Positions 42,958 through 51,806 of a DNA stretch of 64,000 bases are shown here, one piece after another. Origin of the DNA: Cytophagales bacterium. GTDB lineage: Bacteria > Bacteroidota > Bacteroidia > Cytophagales > UBA9547. Numbering within the stretch: the first letter of the stretch is position 1; every line of letters begins with the position of its first letter. Position numbers and translations under genes: made by a program. The DNA is taken from NCBI GenBank assembly GCA_013297755.1, contig JAAFIH010000003.1:136272-200271 (forward strand). The letters run 5' to 3'. Under the pieces are notes generated by a model that saw only the letters and a program-made list of their open reading frames with translations, was not told the origin of the DNA and searched no databases.

Positions 42958-44883
42958 TTAATATTCTCCACCAATTTTTCGACTATTTAGATTTTTTTGG
43001 TTTGATTTTGGCAACTCTTTTGGCTCAGTATCAAAAACAATATGTTCGTTTAAACTATGAATAAATGCTTTTAAATGACTGATTTCGGTAGAGGAAAGAT
43101 GCAAAGAATCTGAAGAAAGTGTTTGATTATCAACTAATAAGCCATGAGCTGCACCGCCACCTGTGTTGTAAAAATCTATCACTTCATCCAGAGTGTCGAA
43201 CACGCCATTGTGCATATAAGGTTTGGTTTTAGCACTATTTCTCAAGGTTGATGTTCTAAAAGCATTTTTGGTTTCAATGGCTGGATTTTGGTCGAATCTA
43301 CCCAAATCTGCACTTAGATTTTTATAATTTTTATCGGCTGGCGTGCCCAAAACTTCAAATTCTGAACCTGTGTAAGGTGGTTTTGTACCATTAAATTGCG
43401 GCACAAAATGGCAGGTAGCACATTGGGCTTTGCTCATAAAAAGGTTAAAACCTTTGATGGATTGTTCGTTTAGAGTGGTTTTATGGTTCATGGCATCGTC
43501 AAAATCGGAATCATATTGGCTAAAATCGTTATAATAAAGTGTAATGGCAGAGGCTATATGGTCGAAAGTAACCTTAGTCTCTTGGGGTGTATGTTTTAAA
43601 AATTCTGAAAAAGTTTGTTTATATTTTTTACAATTCATTACTTTTTCAACAACTTCTTTGGCATCGCTAGCCATTTCGTTAGGGTTGGTAATGACATCTT
43701 TGCATTGGTTTTGGAGCGAAATATGTTTGCCATCGTGCATCAACAAATGATTGGCATTGGCATTTATCAAACTGGGAGTATTTCGAGGCAGTGCCAAAGT
43801 TTTGCTAAAATGTGGGGCAGCTTTTCGTGTTGTGTCTGTAAAAAATTGGGTTGGAAAATGGCAAGAAGCACAGCTGCGTTGATTATTTTTGGATAAAATG
43901 GGGTCGTAAAACAACAGTTTACCCATGTTTTTGATTTTTAACAACTCATTTTCATCGTTTACTCTCAAAAATATGCCTTTGGCATTTTGGGCTCGATATA
44001 CGTTTTTTGAAAAAATGGTTTGATTGTTTTTGTTCAAGGCATAGTCTAAAAAACTTTTTGAACTGGCTTTGCTCTCTACAATCCATTTTTGATTGTATGC
44101 AAAAAGCACATTTACATAATCTTTTATAAAAACAAAATGATTGAATTGGCTGTAATTTTTGGGTTGATTTTTTACAAAATCAATCATTTTTAAGTAAGTT
44201 AATAAATAATAGGCTGGAATATTTTTATCTATAAATGTCTGATTATAAGCCAAATATATGTTGTGAGTGGATTCGAGTATTGCCAAAAGTTCGGGAACTA
44301 TGGCAGCAGTATCGCTACACTCAAAACCTGTGGTGTAGATGGCAGCCAAGTTGAGCAAATGCAATCGATTAGCAAACACAAAATGCTGATAATCATTGAG
44401 TTGTGTAGTTATTGAATCTTGTTCAAACACCTGCAATGCTTGACTAGATTGTTTAAAAAATTGCAATAAAGTGTCTTTATTTGGATTGGGTTCTTCTAAA
44501 TAAAGCAAAGCCAAAGTGAAGCCAGAACCTAAGCGTTTGTAAGGTTTTTCGTGTTTTTCGTGTACTTCGGTTTCCCATTCTACAGGCAAAGGTCCATTGA
44601 TTTGCTTATAAGCCACAGGCTCGAGATAACGCAACCAAAAATCGATGGCTTTCAAAGTAAGTCTAACTTCAGAAATTTGAGTTTTAAGATTTTCTACATT
44701 AGAAGTTGAGTTTAAGTTTGATTTTTTGATTTGTGATAAAATTTTAACGTGATGTTGTTTGAAAAAATCAAGCTGTTGAAAATAATAATTTTTATAAGAT
44801 TTTAAATTATTATCTGCTTGAAATGACATTAAAAAACCGACACATAATATTAAAAATATTGGAAAAATAAATTTGATTTTCAA
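42958..44883 (-). CDS. Di-haem cytochrome c peroxidase (MauG type) with long N-terminal helical domain
   Basis: The 641-residue protein has a signal peptide, a helical domain over about residues 25-310 with no haem motif, and a C-terminal peroxidase half with two haem sites, C338-A-S-C341-H342 and C488-A-T-C491-H492. GKLLFYDPILSKNNQRSCASCH and TLRNSAKTKPYMHNGVFDTLDEVIDFYNTGGG are typical of the MauG/CcpA family. It would reduce peroxide or oxidise a protein in the periplasm. The N-terminal extension roughly doubles the usual length. The start is TTG at 44883. The cytochrome c gene follows. Confidence 0.9.
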   Translation of the reverse strand: MKIKFIFPIFLILCVGFLMSFQADNNLKSYKNYYFQQLDFFKQHHVKILSQIKKSNLNSTSNVENLKTQISEVRLTLKAIDFWLRYLEPVAYKQINGPLPVEWETEVHEKHEKPYKRLGSGFTLALLYLEEPNPNKDTLLQFFKQSSQALQVFEQDSITTQLNDYQHFVFANRLHLLNLAAIYTTGFECSDTAAIVPELLAILESTHNIYLAYNQTFIDKNIPAYYLLTYLKMIDFVKNQPKNYSQFNHFVFIKDYVNVLFAYNQKWIVESKASSKSFLDYALNKNNQTIFSKNVYRAQNAKGIFLRVNDENELLKIKNMGKLLFYDPILSKNNQRSCASCHFPTQFFTDTTRKAAPHFSKTLALPRNTPSLINANANHLLMHDGKHISLQNQCKDVITNPNEMASDAKEVVEKVMNCKKYKQTFSEFLKHTPQETKVTFDHIASAITLYYNDFSQYDSDFDDAMNHKTTLNEQSIKGFNLFMSKAQCATCHFVPQFNGTKPPYTGSEFEVLGTPADKNYKNLSADLGRFDQNPAIETKNAFRTSTLRNSAKTKPYMHNGVFDTLDEVIDFYNTGGGAAHGLLVDNQTLSSDSLHLSSTEISHLKAFIHSLNEHIVFDTEPKELPKSNQKNLNSRKIGGEY

Positions 44884-45111
44884 AATAATATTTAACTTTA
44901 TGTAACAATGAAATAATCAATATAAATACTTATTTATCAATAAATTAACTGATAATTTTGAGCAATAAAATTACGAAAAAAAGTTTATATTTTATAATTG
45001 TTTTTAGATATTTTTTAAAAAAAACGCTGTCTAAAAAAACCATAAAAGGTTTATTTTGAAAGAAATATAAAACTAAATTGATTTAATTTATGGGGATACT
45101 TATTAAAATAT

Positions 45112-45119
45112 TATTTTTG
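45112..45119 (+). promoter_or_regulatory. Putative -7 box TATTTTTG of the DUF433-DUF5615 pair
   Basis: TATTTTTG matches TAnnTTTG and ends 19 nt before the ATG at 45139. This argues against the in-frame TTG at 45121 as start. Upstream, 44884-45111 is AT-rich with no gene. Confidence 0.45.
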
Positions 45120-45138
45120 TTTGGCTAAAAAGATAAAT

Positions 45139-45375
45139 ATGGAAAATATGTTGAACAGAATTAGTATAGATGATAAAATTTGCAACGGCAAACCAATTAT
45201 TAGAGGAAAAAGAATTACTGTTCAAACCATTCTTGAATTTTTAAGTGCTGGAGAATCGCACGAAGAAATATTAAGACAGTATCCATCGCTAGAAGAAGCT
45301 GATATTAGTGCTTGTCTATTGTTTGCTGCTAAATTAATGGACAGAAATTTTACCATTAAAACTATTGCAGCATAA
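45139..45375 (+). CDS. DUF433 domain protein, likely antitoxin
   Basis: The 78-residue protein matches DUF433: RISIDDKICNGKPIIRGKRITVQTILEFLSAGESHEEILRQYPSLEEADISACLLFAA. This is a small winged-helix-like fold that pairs with DUF5615 PIN-like proteins in VapBC-like toxin-antitoxin modules. The stop is 3 bp before the partner's ATG. It would bind its own promoter and neutralise the partner; this is by analogy. Confidence 0.9.
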   Translation: MENMLNRISIDDKICNGKPIIRGKRITVQTILEFLSAGESHEEILRQYPSLEEADISACLLFAAKLMDRNFTIKTIAA

Positions 45376-45378
45376 AAG

Positions 45379-45720
45379 ATGAAGAAATTTTTGGTTGATG
45401 TAAATATGCCATATTATTTTCATTTATGGAATAACCCAGATTTTTTGATGCAAAAAGATATTGATGATGATGCCTCAGATGATCAAATTTGGCAATTTGC
45501 AAAAGATAATAATTTGACTATTATTACCAAAGATAGTGATTTTTCTAATAAAATACTTTTAAGCGACCCACCACCAAAGGTTATTCATGTTAGATTAGGA
45601 AATCTGAAAATGAACCAATTTTATGTTGAGTTTCAAACCAAATGGGAGCAAATTTTAGAACTAAATAAAACCCATAAATTGATCACCGTTTTTACAGACA
45701 GAATGGAAGGATTTTCTTGA
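45379..45720 (+). CDS. DUF5615 PIN-like protein, likely toxin
   Basis: The 113-residue protein starts KKFLVDVNMPYYF with the first PIN acidic residue (Asp7), then DDDASDDQIWQFAKDNNLTIITKDSDFSNKI with the second acidic cluster (KDSDF). This is the Mut7-C/DUF5615 PIN-like pattern of a putative RNase. It is longer than many family members because of the C-terminal LNKTHKLITVFTDRMEGF. It follows the DUF433 gene with a 3-bp gap. Two strong hairpins follow its stop. Confidence 0.88.
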   Translation: MKKFLVDVNMPYYFHLWNNPDFLMQKDIDDDASDDQIWQFAKDNNLTIITKDSDFSNKILLSDPPPKVIHVRLGNLKMNQFYVEFQTKWEQILELNKTHKLITVFTDRMEGFS

Positions 45721-45780
45721 TTTTATACATTTGTAAAAGTTTTTTTCTCTAAAAAATTAGCTAATAAATGGGCATAAAAA

Positions 45781-45820
45781 AAACTTTCCAAGTTTTTGAA
45801 ACTTGGAAAGTTTGGTTTTT
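45781..45820 (+). terminator. Terminator 1 after the DUF433-DUF5615 pair
   Basis: Perfect 15-bp stem AAACTTTCCAAGTTT / AAACTTGGAAAGTTT with loop TTG, followed by GGTTTTTT. Palindromes of this exact type are widespread in Bacteroidota genomes. Confidence 0.85.
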
Positions 45821-45821
45821 T

Positions 45822-45856
45822 AAGACCTGTAAGGTTTTAGAAACCTTATAGGTCTT
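45822..45856 (+). terminator. Terminator 2 / dispersed palindrome AAGACCTGTAAGGTTT
   Basis: 16-bp stem with one G-T pair (AAGACCTGTAAGGTTT / AAACCTTATAGGTCTT, loop TAG), followed on the plus strand by GGATTTTTATTTT. It separates the convergent toxin-antitoxin operon and the giant gene at 45863. Confidence 0.8.
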
Positions 45857-45862
45857 GGATTT

Positions 45863-48800
45863 TTATTTTACTACAAATGGAATAGAATCTCCATTGATAG
45901 TTTTTAAGATATATTTTCCTGCATTAAGTTTAGAAACATCCAATGTGTTGGTGTTTACAAATTTCAATACTTCTACTCCAGATGTAGTATAAATAAAACC
46001 AGAAACTGTTTTATTCAAATGTAAAAGATCGTTTGTTACAGGATTTGGATACAATGTAAGGGTGGTAGATTGGTATGTAGCTGCATTAATTGATGTACTA
46101 TTTCCAGCTACAATCGTAAACACTGCTGTTTTAGAAGCTGCATTGAAACCTACTGTAGAAGTTAGTGAACCTGTAATAGTAACAGTTCCTGCTGATAAAG
46201 CAACCAAATTGGTACCAGATATACTTGCAGCTGTTCCATCTATCATAAATGAAGGGGTACCAGTAGCATTTGTGCTAAATAAGGTTGCCAAATTTACGTT
46301 TGCACCACCAATAGTCAAGGTAGCTCCAGTAAATGTGATACTAGGATTAGCTTTTACGATTGGGCTTGGTACAGTAATTATTGTAAAAACAGCCATCGCC
46401 ATACCTGCATTGAAACCTGTAGTTGATGCTACCATACCTGTTATAGTTACTGAACCAGCTGAAACACCTGTCAAAATATTTGAGCCAGAAATTGTAGCAG
46501 CACTTCCATTTACAGTAAACGATTTTGTGCCAGTAGAATTAGAAGTAAATAAACTTGAAACATCTAAACTTGAACCACCAACTGTCAAACTAGCTCCAGA
46601 GAATGTAATGTTTGGATTTTGTTTTACAATCGTAAATACAGCCATTGCCATACCTGCATTGAAACCTGTAGTTGATTCTACCATACCTGTTACAGTTACA
46701 GAACCAGCTGAAACACCTGTCAAAATATTTGAGCCAGAAATTGTAGCTGCTGTGCCATTTACAGTAAACGATTTTGTGCCAGTAGAATTTGAAGTAAATA
46801 AACTTGAAAAATCTAAAGTTGCACCACCAAGTGTCAAACTAGCTCCAGAGAATGTAATGTTTGGATTTTGTTTTACAATTGTAAATATGGCTGATGTGAT
46901 TGAACTAGCTTCAAAAGCTGCTGATGAAGCTACACTTCCAGCAATGGTTACCATACCAGCTTCTACGGCAGTTAATACATTAGAGCCAGATAAAGTTGCT
47001 GCAGTTCCAGTGATGGTAAATGATTTCACTCCATTTGAATTTGTATTTAATAGACTTGAAATATTTAATACTGCACCACCTATTGTAAGCATAGCACCCG
47101 AAAATGTAAGCATTGCATTTTGTTTTGCAATCGTAACTGTGGTAGTAAACATGGCAGATTTGAAACCTGTAATAGAGGCAATTGTACCCATAATTGTAAC
47201 CACTCCAGCATCAAAATATTGTAATTGATTGGCTGAAACTACACTTGCATTTGCGCCTGATACAGAATATGATATAGCACCAGTAGAATTGCTAGCTACC
47301 AAGGTATTCAGATTAAGATTTGCTCCACCTGAAGTTAAATTGGCACTTGTAACAGTAATACTTGGCGTACGACCTCTAAATGTATCTGGATTAAAGTAAG
47401 CCAACATTTGTCCACCTTCTACCAACTCTCCTGGCAAAGCATAGTGGGCTTGATCTACCACTAAAAACATACCTTGACCAAGGATATCTTGCACATCTAC
47501 AATTCCAGAGGCTTCTTCATCTTGAGTTAGTAAATTGGCTCCACCTAAAGTAGAAAAACGGATTGGGTCATGCGAACCAACAGTAGTCATTTTGTCGGTT
47601 ACTATATCATATTGCAATACTCTTCCAAGATGTGCATTGTTTCCTACATCTTCAACCATCAATACATGTCCAAAATTATCTATTCCAATATTGTCTAGCA
47701 TACGTTGTCCTTCTGTGCCATCCAAAACAGCTTCAATAGTTCCACCTAATTCAGGATTTGTAATGTCAGTAAAACTTGCTTTCCATAAACGACTAGGAGC
47801 AGTAAAAGCGTTGGTAGTTGCAAAATATAAATCTGTTAAAGAACTTGGATCCCAAGCAGCGTCTTCTGGTCTCAAAAATTGTGTAACTCCCAAATTGTTG
47901 CTCATTGTTTGCAAAGCAGCACCAGTCATGGTTTCTACATTTCCTAAATCTACTAAAGTGAAAGTAGTTTTTACGCCAGTAGTTGTATTATTTTCAGTTA
48001 ACATTCCTGATACAGCTATACCATAGAGTTTTCCGTTTGTCAAACCAGCTTTTTCAATCACATTCCCAGAACTTTGTTTTGTACCAATATATACATATAC
48101 TTGCCCAGGAGTGGCATCGTCTGTACCTACAGCTATGGTTTTGTTTTGTCTGAATGGATTAGCCACAATGTTTTCAAAGGAATATTTGCCCATTCTTGGT
48201 AATTCGTAAGAAGTACTTTTTTCGTTTCCTGTAGCTACATGAGCAAAACCACGACCTTCTGCACCAATTTCTTCGCCATTCATAAACAATCTATCTTGTG
48301 TGCCAAGGCCAGTAATTGAATTATAAAAAGCCGAAACAGCAGGCAAGTCTGCCGAGCAAAAACGTCCCATATTTAATCCAGCAATAGTATTTGCCATGTT
48401 GAAAGTGGTGTATCCTAATGTAGTGGCATTAAATAATTTAACATCTCTTATCAAATCGCTACCACTTTGTACAGCCAGTGTAGATTTGCTAATTACCCAC
48501 TGAGATACAAAAGCTCCTCTTCCACCATGAGCACGAATAGCACCATTTGTATTTCCAATTTCGTGGTTGATAAGCATTGTAAATGTTCCATCATTATTAT
48601 CATAAGCACCCACACCATCAGGGATTCCGCAAAAAGCATAGCCACCTACTTGGTCGCCAACTGTCATCATGGCTGTAAATTTTGCTCCTGGAACAGTGCT
48701 AAATAAATATGAGCTTTGCGATGAAGTTGCAGATTTCTCAGATTGTGCAAATTTCAGGTTCTCTCCTGCTAAAAGCACTTGTGAAATTGCCATGTTTGCT

Positions 48801-50752
48801 CCTGTAATAGTTACAAAACCTGAAGTATATGGAGCTGTGCCAGTATATCTTACAAAAACTGGAAGATTAAATACATTACCACTATGTGATAGATTCAAAG
48901 ATGAACCAAACCCAGAACCAGCAGCAGAAGATATTTCAAAACCAGCAGGAGCTGAAAAAGCCAATGGACTTGGCAGACCAGCACCAGAAAGTGTAAGTAA
49001 TGCTGCTCCACTTACGCTTTGGTTTGATGGAATAGACAAAAATACAGTTCTATTTTGCACAACTCTGTTTTCTAAAGCAAATATTCTTACTGTACCACTT
49101 ATTTCGTTGGAAACTACCAAGTAAGGCAAACCATTTGGACTTTCAGATGCTTTTATCAAAGTCAAGCCCTCTGGACCTAAGTCTGTGCCTGCAGCAGTTG
49201 GTATTACTGAAAAATTGCGTGTATTCAAATATTGTTTAAAAAATGGAGCAATGGGGTTGGTTACATTATAAACCATTACTCCACCAATGCGTTCTAATCC
49301 AATAAAAGCATACACACTATCGCCAAGCACAGCAGTTACAATAGATTCTGGTTCAGGACCTTTGTTTCTACTTCTACCTTTAATTGTGTTACCAGCAGCT
49401 CCATTATGATTTGCATTGAAGTTATTAGGAAAAGCAGCTAAAGTTTGGCGTTCAAATTGATCGCCACTATCCCAAACCAAAGCACCTGTCAAGCCATTCC
49501 ACACCGAAAACGAGCGTGTACCAAATGTATATAGTTCTTCAAAATTATTACCTGAATTAATGTTTGTACCTACAACTGAATTACTCATGTAAGGCATTCC
49601 ACCATCAATATTTCCCATAGTGTTAGATATTCTAATTCCTGATGTTGTAATCAAACTATTTACAGCTGGAGAAGCTCCATTATTTATTCTATTAAAAAAA
49701 GCAGCATTGGGTGCTATTTCTTCTCCAAATCCAGGATAGTCTCTAGCATCACCCTCGTTAGCTGTAAATAGATAAGGTACTCCACCAATGTAAGTTACAC
49801 TAATTCCATCTGGTTGATACATTCCTTTGAGAGGATAAGTTGTAATATTTACCCCAGCAGTATTGGCAGGTGCATTTGTAATATCCATGCCATTGCCCAT
49901 TAAATTATGGTCTTTATATCCTAAACCTACTAAAGTAACAATGGAAGCATTTGCTACATTAATTACTAATACAGCATTGTTTTCTTGGCAAGTAACCCAA
50001 GCTGTATTGCCATCTGGGGAAACAGTAATGTACTCTGGCTCAAGGTCTTGGGCAACAGTAGAAGGTGTTTTTGTGTTTGTAAGAGAAGTTCCTACAACAG
50101 TTTCTGAATTTATCATTCCAAATATCCTTATGCTTGGTGTAACCACAGGTTGAGTAGATAAATGTGGCACTGTTCCATTGAGCGAACTTAAACTAATTTG
50201 TGATACACCAGGACTTGCAGGACTTGTTACATCAATTATAGTTACAGAACCTTCTGGATCTACAGTATAGGCATTATTTGGTTCACCTTCATTGGCAACC
50301 AACAATTTTTTGCCATCAGGCGTAAAAGTAATCATGTCTGGCTGAGCACCCACTGTGATAGGCGAACCTATAAGCGATAAATCAGATGTTTTATATAATT
50401 GCACTGCACCAGCTTGGGTTCTATCCAACTGATTTTCGTAAACTACCGCCAATAATCCTTGATAGCAAGCAATACTATTGATAGAACCAGCTCCTGTAAT
50501 AGAAAATGTAGAAACAGGACTCATACCATTGGTAGCAGGATTACTAAAATCATATACTGCAATAATGTTTGCTACACCATTGATACAAAATAATTGTTTT
50601 GTAATAGGGTCGAAAGCAGTAATTTCTGCCACACCACCATTAGAATTATATCCAAGCGAAGCAGTGCCCCCCACAGCTCGTATTTGAAGCTGTGCTTGCG
50701 AAAAGTAACTTACAGCAAGTAAGCAACTCGTTAATAATAGATTTTTTAACAT
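45863..50752 (-). CDS. T9SS-secreted multidomain protein: choice-of-anchor I, PhoX-like, Ig repeats
   Basis: The 1629-residue protein has a signal peptide (LLAVSYFSQAQ) and a beta-propeller of the choice-of-anchor I type at about residues 20-560, with TPDGKKLLVANEGEPN, EYITVSPDGNTAWVT and FTANEGDARDYPGFGEE. A spacer follows, then a second region at about 690-1150 resembling PhoX/DUF839 phosphatases (DGVGAYDNNDGTFTMLINHEIG, FLRPEDAAWDP, MLVEDVGNNAHLG), then five or so Ig-like repeats of about 83 residues and a T9SS sorting tail (LYPNPVTNDLLHLN ... AGKYILK). It is likely a surface-exposed phosphatase or phytase-like enzyme; activity is unproven. It has a good promoter match at 50784-50812. Confidence 0.85.
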   Translation of the reverse strand: MLKNLLLTSCLLAVSYFSQAQLQIRAVGGTASLGYNSNGGVAEITAFDPITKQLFCINGVANIIAVYDFSNPATNGMSPVSTFSITGAGSINSIACYQGLLAVVYENQLDRTQAGAVQLYKTSDLSLIGSPITVGAQPDMITFTPDGKKLLVANEGEPNNAYTVDPEGSVTIIDVTSPASPGVSQISLSSLNGTVPHLSTQPVVTPSIRIFGMINSETVVGTSLTNTKTPSTVAQDLEPEYITVSPDGNTAWVTCQENNAVLVINVANASIVTLVGLGYKDHNLMGNGMDITNAPANTAGVNITTYPLKGMYQPDGISVTYIGGVPYLFTANEGDARDYPGFGEEIAPNAAFFNRINNGASPAVNSLITTSGIRISNTMGNIDGGMPYMSNSVVGTNINSGNNFEELYTFGTRSFSVWNGLTGALVWDSGDQFERQTLAAFPNNFNANHNGAAGNTIKGRSRNKGPEPESIVTAVLGDSVYAFIGLERIGGVMVYNVTNPIAPFFKQYLNTRNFSVIPTAAGTDLGPEGLTLIKASESPNGLPYLVVSNEISGTVRIFALENRVVQNRTVFLSIPSNQSVSGAALLTLSGAGLPSPLAFSAPAGFEISSAAGSGFGSSLNLSHSGNVFNLPVFVRYTGTAPYTSGFVTITGANMAISQVLLAGENLKFAQSEKSATSSQSSYLFSTVPGAKFTAMMTVGDQVGGYAFCGIPDGVGAYDNNDGTFTMLINHEIGNTNGAIRAHGGRGAFVSQWVISKSTLAVQSGSDLIRDVKLFNATTLGYTTFNMANTIAGLNMGRFCSADLPAVSAFYNSITGLGTQDRLFMNGEEIGAEGRGFAHVATGNEKSTSYELPRMGKYSFENIVANPFRQNKTIAVGTDDATPGQVYVYIGTKQSSGNVIEKAGLTNGKLYGIAVSGMLTENNTTTGVKTTFTLVDLGNVETMTGAALQTMSNNLGVTQFLRPEDAAWDPSSLTDLYFATTNAFTAPSRLWKASFTDITNPELGGTIEAVLDGTEGQRMLDNIGIDNFGHVLMVEDVGNNAHLGRVLQYDIVTDKMTTVGSHDPIRFSTLGGANLLTQDEEASGIVDVQDILGQGMFLVVDQAHYALPGELVEGGQMLAYFNPDTFRGRTPSITVTSANLTSGGANLNLNTLVASNSTGAISYSVSGANASVVSANQLQYFDAGVVTIMGTIASITGFKSAMFTTTVTIAKQNAMLTFSGAMLTIGGAVLNISSLLNTNSNGVKSFTITGTAATLSGSNVLTAVEAGMVTIAGSVASSAAFEASSITSAIFTIVKQNPNITFSGASLTLGGATLDFSSLFTSNSTGTKSFTVNGTAATISGSNILTGVSAGSVTVTGMVESTTGFNAGMAMAVFTIVKQNPNITFSGASLTVGGSSLDVSSLFTSNSTGTKSFTVNGSAATISGSNILTGVSAGSVTITGMVASTTGFNAGMAMAVFTIITVPSPIVKANPSITFTGATLTIGGANVNLATLFSTNATGTPSFMIDGTAASISGTNLVALSAGTVTITGSLTSTVGFNAASKTAVFTIVAGNSTSINAATYQSTTLTLYPNPVTNDLLHLNKTVSGFIYTTSGVEVLKFVNTNTLDVSKLNAGKYILKTINGDSIPFVVK
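46383..47130 (-). repeat. Tandem 249-nt (83-codon) Ig-like repeats
   Basis: The marker GTAAA-A at the repeat boundary lies at 46383, 46632 and 46881, exactly 249 nt apart. The two central units are nearly identical in DNA and include the SFTVNG-AATISGSNILTGVSAGSVT block. Outer units are diverged. The plus strand reads open through them only because of this repetitive composition. Confidence 0.85.
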
Positions 50753-50783
50753 GGTTAAGATAGATTTAGGTTAAATTTTGGTG

Positions 50784-50812
50784 CAAAACTACCTTTCAAC
50801 TATTAACCCAAA
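50784..50812 (-). promoter_or_regulatory. Bacteroidetes-type promoter of the giant T9SS gene
   Basis: On the minus strand TTTG (50812-50809), 17 nt, then TAGTTTTG (50791-50784). This is a close match to the TTTG-N17-19-TAnnTTTG consensus, 31 nt before the ATG at 50752. Confidence 0.65.
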
Positions 50813-50993
50813 GTTACCCAAAAATTAACTTTATGTTACCTATATTATCTTTTTGTAAAATTTTTAATAAATAAAAAAACTCCCTTTTGGTATTATACCT
50901 ATATATAAAGTATGGTGTACTAAAACTAATATTTGTTTTTGGGTACTTCCAAACTCTATTTTAGAATTGTAATAAAGACATACGTATATGTGT

Positions 50994-51090
50994 ATCACAA
51001 TGTCGTTTACTTAAGCATTTTTAATTGCCTCTATCTTGGTCTTTCTCCAAAGAAGAAAGATAATCTGATTCTTAAGTAATCGACATTGAT
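50994..51090 (+). repeat. Copy 4 of the ~95-bp palindromic dispersed element
   Basis: Left end CAATGTCGTTTACTTAAG, right end CTTAAGTAATCGACATTG, nearly perfect inverted repeats; the interior has TTTCTCC-aaa-GAAGAAA. This is the best-preserved copy. It lies in the 441-bp gap between two divergent genes; the rest of the gap is AT-rich. Confidence 0.85.
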
Positions 51091-51164
51091 ATATGTATAT
51101 ATAATAATTTGAAATTTTAATAGAATTTTAACATATCTATTTCACAATCAACAAATAAAAGTAT

Positions 51165-51172
51165 TAGTTTTG
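51165..51172 (+). promoter_or_regulatory. Putative -7 box TAGTTTTG of the small lipoprotein gene
   Basis: TAGTTTTG matches TAnnTTTG and ends 21 nt before the ATG at 51194. The in-frame TTG at 51170 falls inside the box, so it is not the start. Confidence 0.5.
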
Positions 51173-51193
51173 TTACATAAAAAAAACATACTT

Positions 51194-51409
51194 ATGAAAA
51201 AAATTATATGCGTAATGGCAGTTTCGGTGTTGGCATTGGCTTGCAACGACCCAAAAGTACAAGAAGACCTAAAAAAATTGAGGGAAGATCATGAGCAACT
51301 TCGCAAAGACCACGAACAACTGCGACAAGACCATAATACTTTAATCAAAGATGCAATAAATGCAGAAGTCAAAGCAGAAGACAATCTTGAAGGTTCTAAA
51401 ATGGATTAA
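51194..51409 (+). CDS. Small coiled-coil lipoprotein, 71 aa (Lpp-like)
   Basis: The product has a lipoprotein signal (MAVSVLALAC) and then a short helical domain built of heptads: LREDHEQLRKDHEQLRQDHNTL, three near-identical 7-residue units. The high charge and heptad period suggest a parallel coiled coil, resembling murein lipoprotein in layout but not in sequence. The C-terminus (GSKMD) lacks the terminal Lys that links Lpp to peptidoglycan. It is monocistronic with its own promoter and terminator. Confidence 0.75.
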   Translation: MKKIICVMAVSVLALACNDPKVQEDLKKLREDHEQLRKDHEQLRQDHNTLIKDAINAEVKAEDNLEGSKMD

Positions 51410-51489
51410 TTTTAGAATTATTTTAAATTAATTTTTAGATTTGATTAGAAAGTTAATTTTAAAAAAGAGAATTTCCATTTTCAAATAAT

Positions 51490-51536
51490 CAAAATCCTTA
51501 CTTTGTTGATAAAACAAGGCAAGGATTTTGTTTTTT
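51490..51536 (+). terminator. Terminator of the small lipoprotein gene
   Basis: Stem CAAAATCCTT / AAGGATTTTG with inner CTTTGTT/AACAAGG pairing, followed by TTTTTT. The remaining part of 51410-51806 is AT-rich; a TAGATTTG at 51672-51679 could be the sdhB promoter, but it lies 128 nt from the ATG. Confidence 0.75.
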
Positions 51537-51806
51537 AAAACCTTTAAAAACAACAAAAAGCTACCTCACAAAGTTATAAGTCTATCTATTCTAACCAAGA
51601 GACAAAACTTTGGCTTAATTTAGATAGAATATAAAAAATAAAAACATGTTTTAAATACATAATTTATCTACTAGATTTGCAAATGATAATTTAAAATATT
51701 TTATTTGTAATGATACAAATTTTAAAATTTTAAAATAATCAAAAAAAATACAAATAGTAGACTTGATCTTAATTATAGCATAATAATATAAAATTTAATA
51801 CTAAAT

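Noticed and set aside
46062..47228. Long plus-strand open frame (388 codons)
   Set aside because: It lies exactly opposite the Ig-like repeats of the minus-strand T9SS gene and has a repetitive Val/Pro/Ala-rich product; it is open only because the opposite strand is Thr/Ser/Gly-rich and repetitive.
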